The notes beneath the pieces are model-generated. The model did not search any database, was not told the DNA's origin, and saw nothing but the letters and a program-made list of their open reading frames with translations. Below are positions 1 to 12,949 of a DNA stretch of 64,000 nt, in pieces. Source of the stretch: Nautilus pompilius. Its lineage: Eukaryota; Mollusca; Cephalopoda; Nautilida; Nautilidae. The position numbers and the translations under genes were made by a program. Position 1 is the first letter of the stretch. Each line of letters starts with the position of its first letter. The stretch spans positions 1,377,001-1,441,000 of the forward strand of contig JACATO010000332.1 of the NCBI GenBank assembly GCA_018389105.1, read 5' to 3'.

Positions 1-321
1 TCATTTAAATAATATAGTTTGTTTTCTTCATCTGTATTAATACAATATTTTTCTTTTAACTTGTCAGAAGTAATTAAGTGCTTTCTTCCAAATTGGCTGT
101 GGTAGCCAAGAGTTTTTGTTAAAAAAGAAACTGATGGTTTAAGATCTGTATTCTGTACTTTGTTAGTTTCGGTTCCAAAGAATTTTGTTTTGAAACATTT
201 ATGAAACCTTTATAAAAAAAAACAAAGAAAAATGCAGGTCACCATCACTTGCATTCAGTACCTCCTACTGCTCTAACTGTGATGATAGTAAATGGAATTT
301 GTGAAAATTATTTTTACATAC
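1..321 (-). other. Intron after exon U (partial)
   Basis: The GTATGT donor of exon U opens this stretch at 316-321. It is AT-rich with no recognisable repeat or coding segment. The next exon lies outside the window. Confidence 0.6.
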
Positions 322-398
322 CTTTCCTTTGAGGTTACACAGGTAGCCATGGCAAGCACAGCACTTTATTTGCTCACCAGGTATGAGCTTCCCAGTTG
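322..398 (-). CDS. Exon U: short Cys-rich exon at the left edge
   Basis: The exon encodes residues 1077-1102: ATGKLIPGEQIKCCACHGY, then LCNLKGK. Phase 1 at its start fits exon T. The donor GTATGTAA is good and the acceptor TTCTTTTAAAG acceptable. Four cysteines lie within ten residues. PGEQIKCCACHGY resembles IGSHVCKCCHGY of exon T, so it may be the second half of an EGF domain whose first half is lost or lies on an exon I did not find. It ends in phase 0, unlike the EGF exons. The gene must continue beyond the left edge, as no stop is present. Confidence 0.62.
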
Positions 399-3300
399 CT
401 TTAAAAGAACAAACAAAATAAACTTACAGCTGTAGATTTATGTTTCTGATTTACTTACTTACACCAACAGTCAAAACTTTGGAAGCAAATAAATTTCTTA
501 AAAAACCCCCAGAAAAACGCATTAACTATGCATGTTATATTAAAAGTATTATTTAAAATAACAACGTCAAGAAATACTAGGTAAATGAATACCAGAAATG
601 TGATCACATTTAAGGTACTTATACTGAAACATCCCTTCCCCATAATATTTGCTTTGTCATAAAATATAGAAAGGTATGAACTATTGTCAGATATTTAGAG
701 AAAGTTGGTCTCATCTGATATGATGAGCAATAGACAGTGATGTAATAGTATAGAAGCAGCAGTGTGGCATGTGATGAACCCCAAACAAGTCACTGTTAAG
801 ACTGTGTTTAGTACAAGTGACCATCAGAATAGCCAGAAAAAAAGCAAAATCACTGAAAACACATGCTGATGTTGGTGCTGTAAGAGGTGAAGGGTTAACA
901 AAGATGATTATTACATACTGCAAAGTAAATAACTCCGGAACAAAAATGGACAGTAGATTAATGGAATAGGAAAAGGTAGCAACTGTGGCAGAGGATAAAT
1001 AAACTATATTCCCTTATCAGAAAAATGGAACAGACAACTTACACCCAACAAAAACACAGTGCAACTGAATATCATCAGAACACATCCAGGTTATTCCACA
1101 ACAACAAAAGGATTCTTAGTGGGCTTATCACTAAGAAAAGGCTTCAGTGAGTAAAATTACACTGGGGGATGTAATGGTATCATGAACTAGCAAATTGGTG
1201 TTTGGCTTATCTGGATCAAGGCAGGATTTGTTTTCTGACAAGTTGGAGAATGCTCATGTGTTTAGTGATACTACTGTAGCGAAACATTTAGATAGTAACA
1301 TAATGGTATAGGGAAATTTCTGGAGGAAAACAAGTTGGGTATTTGTACAAAATTAAAGAAAAATAATATTCAAAAATTACCCTTTAACATCCAGCTCATT
1401 GATAAAGTGTTTCATTCTCCAACAAAACAGTCCCCCTAAACATTCCTCTAAATTTTGCATACAGCGTAAGAACTGTAAGATACAAACGAATGTTCATTGA
1501 ACTATAATTTCTCTGAACAGCACAGTCTTCTGATTTGTTCAAAATAAATTTCAATAAAGGTTGCATTAGTACATATTTACATTATTTATTCTTAGTTATG
1601 AAATAAAATTTGTTATTTCAGATAATAATGTTACTATAGTATGCTTAATTTATAAGTATTCTTTACAAACATTTTGTGTCTAACAGTGGATACAATTTTA
1701 AAATAGGAAACTGAGATTTTTTAATTGGAAAAAATGTTATAATTTGCAACCAAATTAGAATGTTTATTTAATTTAAAGTTTACAAACTTAGGGGCAGGGT
1801 TTCACAGAACTAAAATAAAACAAAATATCTTTAACATGCTCATGCCATAATTTTTAAGTGTTGTTTCAGTTGGAAAAAAAAAGAAGGGAAAATAATTAAA
1901 AGAGGAGCAATTCAAGCTGATGTTGATACAGTCTCAGAATATAAACCTAACCAGGCCTCTGTTAATCTTGAAAAACAGTCTGGGTCATGTGCATCATCAC
2001 CAGGAAAAGAATAACAAACCTAATCTAGAAAGCTCTTTTAGTACAGTCAGCATGTCTCAAGTGAAATACATTAGTCAGGCAAGCAGAATACTAAAAGCAT
2101 GCCTGGATAAACATCATTTTGCAATGATCCACCATGAGGAGCCACCACCTGATGTCAACTGCTGAGGGGATAAATCAAAACAAGTGTCAGCCATCACACA
2201 CAAGGTGGCTAGCACAAATCATTGGATCCTTATTAAAAAGTTAAAACACTGGAAATGTTAGTCGGAAATATGGAACAATAAAGGAGGCAGCAGGATAAAG
2301 ATCACCAACTAACCTTTAATGTTGAAAATAAATGGTTCTACCCTCATGCCACAAAATTGCATATAAACCAGTGTCATTGGGGTTCTCTTGACTTTATGAT
2401 AGATAATATACAGAATTATCTTTAAGAAAATCCTTAAAAGTTTTTTCTAATAAAAATGTAAAATGATGTAAAATTGTTATTTATTTTATTTTAATATATT
2501 CAATTAAAATTTTCCTGAACAAAAAAGAGGCAGAGATTAATTGCATCAAATCTTCTGTCAGCATTTTGTGTATAGATTTAGTAATTGTCAACCGCAGATA
2601 TATTTTCTACTGTTTACAATTTTCTCTTCTTTTTCTGTCAGCATTTTTGATTACAAATCTCTCAATGCAGTTGCATCATACTCAGACTGTAGAGATTTCT
2701 CAGCTAATGACATGTCATAAATTTTCAGCTTTCTTTGTCTCTCTAAGTCTCACCAAAAGTAATATAAATAAAATGATCATTTCTTTTCCTTGTTACCAGT
2801 CCACATTCAAAGACAGAAAAATAAATAGCTGCTTTTTGCAGCTTACACTGATCATATTATGTAATATGGCTATCAGCGAGTCATTCTTCTTGTATTGTAT
2901 GTTCAAACCATTTGGTCGAGTGTATCTACATGTAATATAACGAAGGTTGATTTGTGACTATTCTCATTTCAATAACTGGTTCTGAATGCTTGCTACCCAG
3001 AAAGAGGCCATTTTTGCTTTTCTTTGGAAAGTAGGAAACAAAAGTACATGTAGATGTTAAAACAAACTTTGAAGAGAACATCACATGATTACTTGTTCCA
3101 GTAAGACATCTGAGTAATTCTGAACAGTTTTTATGAAGTGATCCAACTTTCAATATTTCTTTCTGCAGTAAATCAGTACATAATGGCTTGCTTGTAAAAT
3201 ATTGTCACATCATATTTTATCCAATTTTTTCCATTCCTTTCAAAAGATTATTCACTGCCTTGTCTTTGATTTTTTTCCCAAGTAAATCACTGTCATCTTT

Positions 3301-4519
3301 TCTGCAATAAATCTGTAAATTTGATGCATAACAGGTTACACTGTCATGCAGTCACCATATATTTGTATCCTGTCACAAGCTCTGATAAAATGTACTGCCA
3401 AGATGGGCAAAAACTGTAGATGTCACAAACTGCTCATCTTTCATTGTATTACCAGATAAAATGTGACATTCTATCAATCTTGAAACTCATACATAAAAAA
3501 ATTTCTCTGACAGGGACTAGCTTATCTATTCCTCCATTCCTTTAATGAATTTCTGCATCATCAAAGAGGATTACACTCACTGCTCTTTGGAAACAATTTC
3601 TAGATGTTGATTTTGAAAATATTGGAAAAACCAGTTTCACAAATTTTTGTCATTATAAATTGCAAATTCCAATCAAGGCTAGTAATCATAGTAGCATAAG
3701 TTTGACAGTGATGGGCAAAACATTGAATCAGTGTATATAGCTTTTACATACTGTTCTTTTATTTCTAATATATTTAAAAATCTAATACTACAAACTATTT
3801 CCTTAGCTTTATCAGCTTTTATTTTGCTTCTTTGGTTCTGGTATCATTATGAAAAGTGTTTTGTGTTTGTTGTATTTCAAACTTCGACCTATGTACCGTT
3901 GAACTAAAGTATCTGCCTTGTGATAGTGTTTATTATTATTACACTTTTCTTCACCACGCAGCTTAATGGGCAATAACCAGTACTCTGGAGTCTTTGTACG
4001 AATAATTATATTTTAAAAAGCAACCTTGTCTATCCAGTAGTTGGAAGGAACTCGTTATTGTTGAAAAAAAGTTCAGCAAAGGATAATTTAATTGTTGCAC
4101 ATAACACTTAATGAGGCACTGCTTGTAATACAGCACACCATATTTCTATGACAATGTAAATTTATGCACACATGTTATTTTTATTCTTCTTGAGAGGAGA
4201 GTTGGGGAGACTGGGGCTGATTTTTACATCACCAATAATTCCAAATTAAACATATAGATGAGCTATAATCAGCATCATTACCTTATTATGTCAATTATAG
4301 CTCATCTACACATTAAATAGGAAATTATTGGTGCTGCAACAACTTAACCTTGTTACAGGTAGCCCCTGCATATCCTATTGATTTCACCCATATGTTTGAT
4401 ATGTATAAAAATTTTACTTTTAAATAATTATAGAGAATTTAGGCTGTTCCATTAGTACTGTTACTGATATAAATTTAGCTTATTTCTTGATTAGAACGTT
4501 GAGAAAAACAGAAACTTAC
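399..4519 (-). other. Intron T-U with one foldback element
   Basis: This is a 4.1 kb intron. It contains a foldback element at 4208-4370 (annotated separately). The 2.9-3.9 kb part looks like low-grade decayed coding sequence on the minus strand (many stops, no family recognised). Otherwise it is AT-rich. The 124-codon plus-strand frame at 2566-2940 has no domain pattern and I do not call it a gene. Confidence 0.7.
4208..4370. repeat. Foldback (MITE-like) element, copy 1
   Basis: The inner arms 4227-4269 and 4294-4336 are inverted repeats of each other with about 80% match. Both include CACCAATAATT and TAGATGAGCTATAAT. The outer ends also pair: AGACTGGGGCTGA on the left against the reverse of AGCCCCTGCA on the right. 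The central loop is about 24 bases. The same layout recurs near 30.0, 36.9 and 56.2 kb. No coding capacity. A non-autonomous DNA transposon is the natural reading. Confidence 0.75.
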
Positions 4520-4645
4520 CAACACAAACACCAACAGAGTTCTTTGTATATCCATGGCAGCACTTACAGACATGACTACCAATAGTGTTGAAACACTTTG
4601 AATTACTGGTACAGTTGTGTAGATTGTAGGAGCACTCATTAATGT
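4520..4645 (-). CDS. Exon T: calcium-binding EGF domain with CKCC variant
   Basis: The exon encodes residues 1035-1076: DINECSYNLHNC, NSKCFNTIGSHVC, KCCHGYTKNSVGVCV. It is calcium-binding EGF by DINEC and C-F-N-T-x-G-S, but with one additional cysteine (CKCCHGY), giving seven. Both introns are phase 1 (acceptor TTCTTTTTAAG, donor GTAAGTTT). The CHGY segment recurs in exon U. The unpaired cysteine could form an intermolecular bond or pair with the odd one in R or U; that is inference. Confidence 0.93.
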
Positions 4646-5497
4646 CTTAAAAAGAAAATAATATTTAGATATATGGACAAGAAATAAATGAAAAAAATAT
4701 GCATTTTACAGGATGCCATCCAAGAAATGAAATAACATATAGCCAATTATTTTTTAAATTACAGCCAATTTGAATCAACATAAATTGTAAAAATAAAGCA
4801 CTATTCTTTTTGAAACTGGTATTTTCTATAAGGAGCATTTTGCAGATAATTTATGCAAGAATAAAGAAAGCATCTAAACATCTATGATGTCACAAACGAT
4901 GAAAACTACAACAGATAGATAATGCATATTTTGCAAAAATATGAATTAGGTACTTTCATAACAATATTATGGAGATTTTCTTCATGTGTTTTTGTGTCTT
5001 CTGAAAACTAAGAAAATAGTGATGTGAAAATTGTGCAGCCAGAAACAGAACTCATCTATGATGCATAACTACAAATAAATGCACACAAAGTTGTCAGTAG
5101 TCTTGTGCAGTTGCATCTTTTTACTGTTAAATATATATAACAAAATGTTCTGTAGATATTCAAGTTGAGACATGGTTCATTTAAGTTTTTAAAAAATTGT
5201 AGTTGCTTGTACAATTTGTCATTAGACAGCGTTAACTAAATTCTTATATTTCATTCAACACAGAAAAAGTGAAAAAGGTAATGAATAAATAACTTAGATT
5301 ATTTCTTTAGATATCTCGTTTGGAAATATATTTATTTACAAAACTCATTTTTACTTACTTCAATTGAGGATATATCTAATTACAAAAATTTTATTTTAAT
5401 ATAAAGAACAACATTATACTAGATTAATATGAAAATGAATAATTATTCAATTATCTTTTTAACTTAGAAGCTGGGGTTACTTTTATCTTGAACTAAC
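4646..5497 (-). other. Intron S-T
   Basis: This is 0.85 kb of AT-rich intron between two EGF exons. I see no repeat or second reading frame of note. Confidence 0.75.
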
Positions 5498-5620
5498 CTT
5501 TACAATGACGTTTGTACATTGTAAATCCTTGTTTGCATTTACATTTGTAGGATCCTATTGTATTCACACAGTCGGCATAGTTGTTACACTCATGAATCTT
5601 AGTGGCACATTCATCAATGT
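5498..5620 (-). CDS. Exon S: calcium-binding EGF domain
   Basis: The exon encodes residues 994-1034: DIDECATKIHEC, YADCVNTIGSYKC, KCKQGFTMYKRHCK. This is canonical calcium-binding EGF with DIDEC, C-V-N-T-x-G-S-Y-x-C-x-C and six cysteines. The exon is symmetrical, phase 1-1. The acceptor is TTGTGATTGTAG and the donor GTTAGTTC. Only 0.85 kb separates it from exon T, the second-shortest intron within the gene's downstream part, so S and T may be a recent tandem pair. Confidence 0.95.
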
Positions 5621-8600
5621 CTACAATCACAAAAAAGGCAAGCATGTTACAAAATAACCCAAAAACATTGGCGAATATTCTCAAACAAAGAACCAACTGA
5701 AGTCAACAGAATACTTCAAAAACCTAGATAAATAAATAAATGAATTTTAAATAAAAGATAATCCAAACTTAATATATAAATAAATAATTTTCAAAACCAA
5801 TTTTTTGTCATCTTTATAAACAGGTTATGTGCTTTGATGTTACATCATTATTCATTAATATACCTTCTTTTTTTTTTGTCTATGTATTGAAATCTTTAAC
5901 ATGGTACTATAGCTGTTCTTGATATTCGAGAATCAAGATGCATGGTTTTGGCTATTTAGCAATCTTGTTGTGCTGTTGTTGCTATTATTTTTTTTTATTA
6001 TTCCCTCTCACATGTCTGAAGAAGTGATCTATTTCAGTGTACAGTTTTAACCCTTTACCCAGAAAAGAGAGAGCTGCAGCGCATTCCTAACAATTCTTGA
6101 TATTCCAAGCATAGCTATTTTCTGAAAGTTTTCAAACCATATGCTCCTGTCCATCTTCTTCATAAACATAATGCCTCATCGTCAATGCTAGATTTACTTC
6201 TACTCTAACTTTCCATCTCAAGATCAAGTCACTTCATTACTGTTTCTTGTTATATCTCTCTGGTGGTAGTTTATGAGGCAGCTTATGTCTATTATTTCTG
6301 CCTTCCCATTGGTTTTTTTCATTGTCTAGTCTACAGGCTTATTATTATTATTATTATTTTATAGTCTTCATTTTATGGCAGATGATGCCATTTGTCCAAA
6401 AATTATAGCTTTCTCTCTGACTAAAATACATTTCATATACATGAAATTAATTTGCATAAAAAACTTTCAAAACCATCCCGACCTGATTAAGCAGATTGCA
6501 TCAAAACAAGTCAAATGTTTTGATATTAACCTTTTTTATAGAAAGCATTAATAAAGTTTAGTTTTTTTTATATCTATGAAATTTCCTATAGTTTCATTTC
6601 ACCTATTAATAATAGTTCTCTTTTTTGAATGAGAACTTTTGGAATGATCCCACCATGTTTACTTGGTACTCATCAAACATTAGAAAAGAAGTCACACAGA
6701 AATTGGAGCAAGTCACCAGGTCTGTATTCAATAATCTGTGATAAAACAGAGGACTGAAGAGGTTGTAGTTGACATGGACAGCCCATATAAATCAGTATGA
6801 CAACTCTGGCAACAGCCCAGAGTGTCCAGGATGCCACAAGAATGATCTTACAAGGGGTTACACATGACACTCTACCATGTCAATATTGTGCAGGAAATAA
6901 ACTCAGCAGATGCTGCATCACATATGTGCAGTAGTGTCAATATGTTTCACAATGACATTCTGGTTGGATATCTGGACACACATCTGCGCTTCATGTCTGA
7001 TGAGGCCTGGCTCTACCCTCGGCATTCTGTTAATTCACAACATAACTGCTACTGGGTCTTGTAAAAAAAATCCCTGATTCTTTCCAGTTCTCTTTCATGA
7101 TGAAAAGATTAGTGTGCAGTGTCAGGTTTAAAGATTGTATAGCCCATATTTGTCAAGGACACTATAAATCCTTAACAGTATGTTAAAGCCACATTCAACT
7201 GCTTTGTCGATTGCAAGATAAAGAATGAAAGAGTCTACAGGTATTTCCAGCAAGATGAATCTATGATGAATGCTGCATGTGTCTGTGTAGTTTTAAGGTA
7301 GGAACAAACAGCATATGGCCACCACATTTTCGAGACTCATCAATGCAACTTTTAGTTCTGGGGAATCCGAAAGAAAGTCAAAAGTGTGCATCAGCAACCC
7401 CTAAATGATCTATGCACTTAAGGACGAAATTCCTGTAGTCATAGCTGCAATTGTACTTGGTAAAACAAAGGTGTCAAGAAATACGAAGAAAAGGGCACAA
7501 AAGTGTTTCAGTGCAAAGAAAGCTGCCTCCCAACATCAGTTATAAGGTCACTGTGTTTGGATGTTATCGTATTTGCAGGGCTACTTTCAACCAACCCATC
7601 CTAAAAGTGAATTGTATTTGTACAACATATAAATATGTACCTACAGTACATTTTTTCATGGAATACATTAACTGCCATCTCTTATTAACCCTATACTGGT
7701 CCATTGTTTATCTTTCAATCATGCATTATCTAAAGATAGTGACATTTTATTTTAAAAGAAAACTAAAGATCCGGAAGTCCGCAGTTTCACTTTTCAAGAT
7801 ATGATTTTTTTCCTTAACAGTGACCAGATATTTATCACTACCCAAATAATTTTAAATTAATTTTGGAATCCTAACTCCCATAGGAGCATGGGCAGTTGAG
7901 GAAAAACATTAAACACCACAAATAATTTTAAAATTTTAAAAAGAAAGAAACAAACAAAAAGGAATAGTGCAGTTTTAAATGCAAAAAAAAATGATCTTCA
8001 AAAAATACTGAAATCTATGGATAGTTAACCAATTTTACTTTTAAAAATCCTACCATTTTCTATGTTATTTAAAATTACTTTTAGGGGAAGGTTGCATGGC
8101 TGTTCAGTAGCTGATGTTGGGTACATTAGAAATAATGAAACATTTTTTTACAGAGAAACTAATCATCAATGATTTTAAGATCAAATCCTACCCCTAATAT
8201 GTATCATGCCATTATCAATTATTTGATATTTTTATTTAATCCAATAAAATTGTACATATTCAAGTAAAAAAAAAATAATTTTAATAAATTATATAATGCA
8301 AATTCAAAATTTATATTTGAATTATTATTTCATGATGATCGGTTGGTTTTTACTAAGCCTGAGATGACCCTAAAAATGCAATGAATTATAAACAAATAAT
8401 AAAGGTTATAGTAAAATAAACAAAACTGAGGTACAGCGATGAAGCTTGGACCCAATGGTTTTCTGTTTGTCCTGAGATCTGAACCTTGATGACACCTTTA
8501 TAAAAGACATCATATTCAGGAATAAGTCATTCTCTTTATTAATTTCTTTTTCCTTCCTGCACCCACTGCTGAACAAAAGAATATGTAACAACAGTCAAAA

Positions 8601-8728
8601 ACGTTTAACTCAAAACTTTTATATGTTTTCTCCAATTTCTTAAAAGAAAAACATCAGCCATATATACACACACAAATGAGTAAATCAACAGTAATACACC
8701 AAGGTAAAACTTCAAATTAAATAATTAC
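5621..8728 (-). other. Intron R-S with a mariner-like relic
   Basis: This is a 3.1 kb intron. It holds the transposase relic at 6655-7560, a TTA microsatellite (about 6340-6358), and AT-rich filler with T and A tracts. Confidence 0.72.
6655..7560 (+). pseudogene. Decayed Tc1/mariner-superfamily transposase
   Basis: This is a plus-strand relic in several frames with multiple stops. Readable pieces in family order are: SDEAWLYPRHSVNSQHNCYW (first catalytic Asp in the DEAW context and the VNSQNN-x-x-W signature), GLKIV then PIFVKDTINP, YFQQDESMM (second Asp; the family has FQQDGA-x-x-H), and WPPHFRDSS followed by LVLGNPKESQK, which stands for the WPPRSPDL-x-P-x-D-F-x-L-W-G-x-L-K region. The third acidic residue context is degraded. 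Upstream, LYHVNIVQEIN resembles the segment before the catalytic domain. It is non-functional and inserted antisense to the host gene. Confidence 0.75.
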
Positions 8729-8848
8729 CATTGCAGTCATAGCAATTGCTAGTAAACCCTGGATTGCATTCACACTTGAATCCATCATCCCTGTTGATGC
8801 AGACTGAATTATTAGGGCACTTATGACCTGGCTGTTTACATCGGTCCA
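8729..8848 (-). CDS. Exon R: EGF-like domain with an extra cysteine
   Basis: The exon encodes residues 954-993: VDRCKQPGHKC, NNSVCINRDDGFKC, ECNPGFTSNCYDCN. It has EGF spacing for the first five cysteines, then two more (SNC and YDC), an odd total of seven. The calcium-binding D-x-N-E-C start is not kept (V-D-R-C). Both flanking introns are phase 1 (acceptor TTTTCCAG, donor GTAATTAT). It is isolated by a 10.5 kb intron on the 5' side. An apparently open frame of 72 codons over the same bases in another frame is a shadow. Confidence 0.9.
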
Positions 8849-11800
8849 CTGGAAAAGCAAGCAAATTAGAATAAGAAACTCAGAAAATAATGGAAAATGT
8901 CCAAATGTTTTAGACTTAAAATTCAGGAAAAACAAATTGCTAATACAATAAGCCTTACTGGAGTAGTAACAGACAATGCAATATAAATAAAGTTTATTAC
9001 TATGACAACTTTAAACAAAGTGAAAGAGAAGAATATATATATATATAAGCCAATCTCCCAAGGTGTAATTAAAAATGATACATTAAAAACTGAGAATAAA
9101 AGAAGCTGAACTGTTGACTTTCAGTAAATAAGCTAATGAAATGAAAAAAGACCTGCAAAACTGCAGAAAAAAGTATAAAAGAACAGTCTAGAGAGAGATG
9201 TAGAATGCTAGTGTGCTAATTTCCAAAGTGCAGAAACAGAAGCCTGCTGACAGTCTAAAGGTATCAGTGGTTTGTAGTTAGTTTAATATACTATAAACAC
9301 CTTACTATTTATTTTGCAAAAAAAAGGAAAAAAATAGAAACTATGGTCACTGCCAATGAACTGACACCAGATGAGTTAAATCTATTAAGCCTGCTGATTT
9401 CATTTAGCCAGGTAGTAGACTTAGAAGCAGGTAACCAACTGCAGTAATCTAGTAAAAAATGAAAAGCAAAAGAAAAACTAATTAGTTGAGAGCTAATATC
9501 TAGAACACTTCAATTTTTCATTGCCCTATAAATATATGGTACATGCTATAATCAGCGAATAAATACTAAGAAGAAAAAGAGGAAAGGATTGAGATAACCA
9601 TATTAAAATTTAAAATCTTTAATTATTATTATTTTTTGTGAAGCTATGAAAGATAAGTATTTAACATGTAGAGGAAGTAAAGTTACAATTTATGCTTAAT
9701 TGCTGGAGTTTAGCAAGAAAGGGATCAAAAGAAAATTATTGCTACATTTTAGCTCTACCAAGAGCTTCAAACATATAAAATGACTCATTATCATCAAATG
9801 AATAATATGATTTAAAAAATTGCCAAATATTTTGTTTAAAAGTTTAATCATGCCTTTAGAATTTTTTTTTGTGAATTCAAATTTCTTTTGCATAGCAAAA
9901 TGTTAGCAGTAATTAAATACAGGCAAAGTACATTTTAAAATAGATTTTAAAAATCATTCACTTCTCAGGTAATATATATCAGTATGTAAGAAAATCCTGA
10001 TGATGCTTACATATACAAACACAAAACTGATCAATTGTTAAACAAATTTTACATGTCCCAAAGGAAAAGAAAAGAAAAATATACTATACCTTTCAGCTGG
10101 AACAAAGCAAATCAAAGATTAAAATACAACATATAAACAATAACTGAAAAAGATATTACAGTAATAAAAGGTTTGATAACTTTGCAAACCAGAAAAAATG
10201 TTCACAAATAATACAGACAAAACCATTTTGAAGAAAATACAGAGTAACAACAGGATTTAAATTGGTTATGGCAGCTGTTCTTTTGGTAATCAAAAATCAT
10301 ATATTTCACTTTATGCAAACGTTAGGATGGCAATAACTGTATAGTACTGCGTCCACTCCAACATAAATTGGCACTGAATTAAATATAAACAATTTAATTT
10401 ACTAAGTAACTGAAACAGTAGAAAGGAAAGCTATTAATTTTATTTCAATATGGTAAAATATGCAGATTAATAAATGCATTAATCAAAAAAAAATAGATAA
10501 CGCAAATATGTTATTATAAGTTAACCATTAAATGAACCAAAATAAATTAAAACAAGTGATTAGTTGACGAAGATTTTAGTAAAGAATACTTTTGGAGCTA
10601 GAGAGAGAGAGATGTTTTTTTTTTTTAGTCAATGAAATTATTTATTTTCCTGGAAAGGAAATTTTTCATTAGTTTCAGACACTAAAAATATACATTTTAA
10701 AGAAATACAGAGAGTAGGCAGAAATATTACCAACATTGTTAAACACACAGATCAATCCTCCATTTCACTGTATAATTGCTGAGATTGTTTATGTTATGTC
10801 AAGTATGGTTTTGTATCATTTATGCCTAGAGATAACTTTTAGTTAACTTCATAAAATTAAAAAGAATGTCTCAAAATATATCAAGACCAGACTGCTAAAC
10901 AATACAACATACAGTAAATATTGATGTGTGTGTAAATATTATTAGTTACATCTGATGTGGTTAATTATTTTTCTACCTATATCTTACTTTCCAAAACATG
11001 AGACGCGAGATATCTTCTTCTTTTCTTTAGTACGCAACATATACAATAACCAACACTTTCTTAAATATTGTTCAAAACAGATAATAATAATTTCTACACA
11101 TCACATTAAATAATCAAGAATAGACTTTAAAGCATTAAGCAGGATGGTAAAATATCAATTTAATGTAATTCTGAGTAAACCCTGTGCTGGTTGAAAAAGT
11201 ACATTTTTACTTCTAAAATGAGAAAATGTAATCTATTACTCTGACAATTCTCTCTATCTCTCTCTCAGAGAGATGAAATTTAAGAGAGTCCCTAGTTATT
11301 AATACATTTCTCACCATTGCAGTTATAAAAGCGCCATCTTCAGGAGATTGTATGTAGTGAGAGGTTTACATTGTTCTTCTTCTGGTCATTATTTAGTATT
11401 TCCCAGTTTCATGCATAGTTCAGGTGAATATTTTAGGAAGCAAGGTTAGAAATAAATAAATTCTAAATATAAAATGCCTCATGATTTCTAGTGGAAAATG
11501 AACAGTATCAGAACAGACAGCAGTAAAAGACTTAAACTTCTGTCAAACCTTTGAACCAAGTTAAATTTATTTAACCCACAGTCTTAAGTGGAATCTGAGA
11601 ACGTGACAATTTAGAAAAATTTAATCTATAGCAAGTAAACTAATCTAAAATATTTTCACTATATCACTAATTTAGTCTGTTAACTGGTTTCTCACTATCT
11701 TTATCCAGTTGTTATACAAAAGTACACTTTAAATTATAAATATCTAAAAATTAACAATAATTATCCTTTAAAAAAGGTTCTTAAAAACCAAGCCAGAAAT

Positions 11801-12949
11801 CTTCTGCTAAAATCATTGTTCCCTCTCACAGTCTTCGCAAATATAGCAACTGTCTACTGTACAGAGAAATATTTTAATATAGATGAAAAAACATTGTAAA
11901 ACCCACGTGCAGTAAATTATACAACAATAAAATATAAAGAAGCATTTAGAAATATAAATAAATTCAAAACAGAGATGTCAATACTTATCTACGTATTTGT
12001 ATTTTTTGTTTACGTTCAATTCACAGCTTCCTAAAGCAGATGCCCTTCTAAGCAAGTACATGCTCCTTGGCTGTCTTTGACAATCAGTGCACACAGCAAC
12101 AAGGAATTTTCTCTTTTTATACAATATAAAAGAAAAAGCCACACCTCCAGCTGTCATAGTTGATCAAATCTGCTAGATCTAACAGCATCCATCATTTAAA
12201 AGTCACCTAGTATTTTAAATCAATCAAACAAGTTATTTTTCATTTTCAGATCTTAAATATGTACCTACACTGGTTTGCATCCAAAAGAAGTTGGAGAGTA
12301 AAACCTGTAACCATTTAGAGTGCTATGGCTAACTGAGATCACTTAAGGTTTTAAATTATAGATTTTATGGCAATCATTATAAGCAATACCATTTTTCTCC
12401 TTAGGGGGTTATCGTTGCAGTCATCTCAAGCTGATAACAGAAATGCCTGTCAAATAAATCATTATTCTCTTTGATTTACAGTATAGTTAAGCCATAACTT
12501 TAAAGTGTGTTGCACCACATGTGTCCACAATTTTCAGAACTGTTGCTAAAACAAATAAGCTTCAGCCATATTTGGCACAAGCTAATATTTTATCAATATT
12601 CAAAGCTGCTAGGCAATTAATCAATTATGATAATCAACTCATGCCTGAGTCAACACCTGAGTGTCAAGTACAACCAGTCTCTTGTCCAGCAAATAATTTT
12701 TAATTAACGAAAAGCACTTTTGTTTTTACTTCCTACACTTATAACCTTCCTATTCCTCTTATTTCTTAAGATAAAAGCACTACATAATTTTTATATAAGA
12801 TCTTTCTCTCTCTTTATTACATATAGAAACCTGACATAAATAAACAGTTATCTCAGATTCAAAACTGCTTATTCTGGAACAATAAATAATACTGGGAAAA
12901 TGGGTGTTAGGTGTTAGGTTATTACTCTTAGGTAAATTGCTTTATTTAT

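Noticed and set aside
322..398. Exon U as the end of a Ly6/three-finger domain (CC...CN)
   Set aside because: The spacing between CC and CN is six residues against the usual four or so, and the rest of such a domain is not found. Likeness to the EGF exon T is better.
2566..2940. 124-codon plus-strand ORF
   Set aside because: AT-rich hydrophobic composition, no domain or promoter context, and it lies in an intron. Chance is the simplest explanation.
8717..8935. 72-codon minus-strand frame over exon R
   Set aside because: It is in a different frame from the EGF coding frame. The EGF reading has intact Cys spacing, splice sites and phases.
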